DNA of 7,551 nucleotides, from positions 1 through 7,551 of the forward strand of contig PIVQ01000338.1 in assembly GCA_003354055.1 (NCBI GenBank). Reading direction: 5' to 3'. Below, one piece after another: positions 6,462 through 7,551 of the stretch. This DNA is from Desulfobacteraceae bacterium. Its GTDB lineage: Bacteria; Desulfobacterota; Desulfobacteria; Desulfobacterales; Desulfobacteraceae. Each line of letters begins with the position of its first letter. The stretch's first letter is position 1. The notes below the pieces were generated by a model. It did not search any database and was not told the origin of the DNA. It was given only the letters and a program-made list of their open reading frames with translations. The position numbers and the translations under genes are program-made.

Positions 6462-6705
6462 ATGTGCTTCCCACGATGTGGTCCTTTTTAAAAGATCACT
6501 GAAGGGCATGATTATATATCTTGATGATTTTGGGAAATAGGCTTGCAATAAAACTAAAAGTAAGCGTAATCTCCAATAAAAGTTTATGTTTGTTCGGGAG
6601 GTACTTTTCGACACTGTAGTCGGCGGTCCCTGAACTCAACCGTTAATTATCATGGCACCTTTTAAAATTGTTTACCCACCCCTTCACTTTGAATAAGAGT
6701 CTATT
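6462..6705. other. Gene-poor, AT-rich intergenic region
   Basis: Together with the promoter and leader of the minus-strand operon, 324 bases (6382-6705) separate the divergent genes. An open stretch on the minus strand (6432-6614, GTG start) would encode 60 residues. It has no SD or recognisable domain and overlaps the promoter, so it is not called. No RNA gene, terminator or convincing plus-strand promoter was found. A short closed minus-strand frame (6584-6646) and one arm of an inverted repeat (6625-6634) may be debris. Confidence 0.5.
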
Positions 6706-7140
6706 ATGAATGTTAAAAATATCTGGGCGATTGTTAAAAATAGATACAGGCTTTCTGCAAAAATCCAAATGAATTTTGAACTAAGTATGCCAAAGTATCT
6801 AATGGGTAAATGCAGGTTTACTACCAATAATGCCTATCAAATTAGAATGCAAAAAGTATCTCTTGCCATGGGAGGGGTCGTTTTTTCGGACACAATACCA
6901 CTCAGTTGGTTTACTTCCTCTGTATTAATACCCTGGGCAAATGTGCTGAAAATTGCTGTCTCAGATACAACACCTGATGGTATTTTAGACAAGCCGTTGA
7001 CATCTATATTAAGTAAACAAACCTCTGGTTTTGAGTACTGCAAACTGCAACTCAATGATCCACAGGAAATGACAATTGATTTACCATGGTCAAAAGAGTT
7101 TACAGATTACGTACAAAGGAACAAACTATTTGATATTTAA
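6706..7140 (+). CDS. Hypothetical protein, 144 residues, probably cytoplasmic
   Basis: I do not recognise this protein with confidence. It has no signal peptide and no clear membrane helix. Residues about 46-84 alternate like beta strands and end in the segment SSVLIPWANV (71-80). Small uncharacterised bacterial proteins with a PH-like or beta-barrel fold often carry a similar 'IPW' element, but this link is weak. The C-terminal third is charged and ends in a probable helix (SKEFTDYVQRNK). The start is ATG 6706 with a weak SD (AAGAG, 6695-6699). The gene is clearly more AT-rich than the cytochrome and PBP genes, and degenerate 10-11 base inverted repeats flank it (6625-6634 and 7150-7160). 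It may therefore be an acquired gene. It is transcribed divergently from the envelope operon and lies upstream of the partial gene at 7259. Confidence 0.65.
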   Translation: MNVKNIWAIVKNRYRLSAKIQMNFELSMPKYLMGKCRFTTNNAYQIRMQKVSLAMGGVVFSDTIPLSWFTSSVLIPWANVLKIAVSDTTPDGILDKPLTSILSKQTSGFEYCKLQLNDPQEMTIDLPWSKEFTDYVQRNKLFDI

Positions 7141-7214
7141 AACCTTCGTTTCAGCGGACCACTTTGGGGCTATGAGGATCTGGAACCTTAAACAAAAACT
7201 GAAAGACAGCGATG

Positions 7215-7233
7215 CCTGATAAAGTATATCAGG
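7215..7233 (+). other. Hairpin between the hypothetical gene and the next gene
   Basis: CCTGATA (7215-7221) and TATCAGG (7227-7233) form a perfect 7-bp stem with a 5-base loop. Only TTATC follows, so it is at best a weak terminator for the 6706 gene. It could instead be an operator or leader structure for the gene that begins 26 bases downstream. Confidence 0.4.
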
Positions 7234-7258
7234 TTATCGAATAAGCAGGAGATTTAAA

Positions 7259-7551
7259 GTGAAGATAGTTTATGTCAATAAAAAACATCAGTGTCGAATG
7301 GTAACTCTTGATGAAGCCGACAACCATTTCTGGGTAAAGCCAAACTTAAGAGAACGACTCATTGAGAAGAGAATGGTTGGTTTTGATTTAGATCAGCTTG
7401 AATCGATAAAAGAAATGCCGACTATTGCTGAAAAAATTTCTTCAGATCTTCCCCTGGTTTATCTGGTAATGATTTTTAAAGATAAAAGACAGGTGGCGGT
7501 CGGAGTAGATGAAAAAGGTCTATACGCCATTACTGCTGCGTTAAAAACAGC
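7259..7551 (+). CDS. Hypothetical protein, 5' part (runs off the window)
   Basis: The frame opens with GTG 7259, has a strong SD (AGGAG, 7247-7251) at 7-base spacing, and stays open for 97 codons to the window edge. An in-frame stop at 7220-7222 limits any earlier start; the first internal ATG (codon 14) has no comparable SD. The protein starts MKIVYVNKKHQCRMVTLDEA and has no signal peptide or membrane segment at the N-terminus. It shows mixed helix/strand character, with a hydrophobic strand-like block LPLVYLVMIFK (about residues 64-74) followed by KRQVAVGVDEKGLYAI. I do not recognise a family. Its composition is AT-rich like the 6706 gene, about 118 bases upstream on the same strand. Most of the protein may be missing, so function is not assigned. 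Confidence 0.7.
   Translation, partial: MKIVYVNKKHQCRMVTLDEADNHFWVKPNLRERLIEKRMVGFDLDQLESIKEMPTIAEKISSDLPLVYLVMIFKDKRQVAVGVDEKGLYAITAALKT

Noticed and set aside
6432..6614. 60-codon minus-strand ORF with GTG start
   Set aside because: No SD, no recognisable domain, and its 3' half overlaps the probable promoter and palindrome of the downstream operon. Most likely a chance open frame.
6668..6696. Promoter-like TTGTTT - 17 bases - GAATAA before the 144-residue gene
   Set aside because: Both boxes are poor matches, and the -10 would overlap the SD and lie only 9 bases from the ATG, leaving no room for a normal leader.
1..7551. CRISPR arrays, tRNA or rRNA genes, intact insertion sequences
   Set aside because: No regularly spaced direct repeats, no tRNA-like cloverleaf or rRNA sequence, and no complete transposase frame were seen on either strand.

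Overview
The window looks like chromosomal DNA of an anaerobic, respiratory Gram-negative bacterium, most likely a sulfate-reducer-type member of Desulfobacterota. This rests on gene content (an NrfD-type quinol-interacting membrane subunit beside a periplasmic octaheme c-type cytochrome, and a class A penicillin-binding protein of proteobacterial type) and on the moderate GC content. It is an inference from protein character, not a database match.

Layout. Bases 1-531 hold the 3' end of an NrfD/PsrC-family integral membrane protein. After a 138-base leader comes an octaheme cytochrome of the hydroxylamine oxidoreductase (HAO) family (670-2259). A strong hairpin with a T-tract follows, then a small exported protein of unknown function (2359-2940). 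This plus-strand block ends at a terminator hairpin that overlaps the stop codon of the convergent gene. On the minus strand, a two-gene operon is transcribed from about 6430 down to 3132. Its first gene (5515-6381) encodes a membrane-anchored protein of unknown function, perhaps AsmA/DUF945-like. The second (3132-5522) encodes a bifunctional class A PBP of the PBP1A type. The two overlap by 8 bases, and a good sigma70-type promoter with a perfect palindrome in its spacer lies upstream. The last 1.1 kb (about 6460-7551) is AT-richer and gene-poor. It holds an unrecognised 144-residue protein (6706-7140), short inverted repeats, possible gene remnants, and the start of another unrecognised gene (GTG at 7259) that runs off the window.

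How the genes fit together. The NrfD subunit would oxidise (or reduce) membrane quinol. With an iron-sulfur partner probably encoded upstream of the window, it would exchange electrons with the periplasmic octaheme cytochrome, which would reduce nitrite/hydroxylamine or oxidise hydroxylamine. The direction cannot be settled from this sequence alone. The small secreted protein downstream may be an accessory factor or simply a neighbour. The minus-strand operon serves cell-envelope synthesis and is functionally separate. The most interesting points are the NrfD-HAO pairing, the active-site tyrosine question in the octaheme protein, the attenuator-like hairpin that abuts a ribosome binding site, and the palindrome inside the PBP-operon promoter. 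I see no clear-cut new defence or mobile system.
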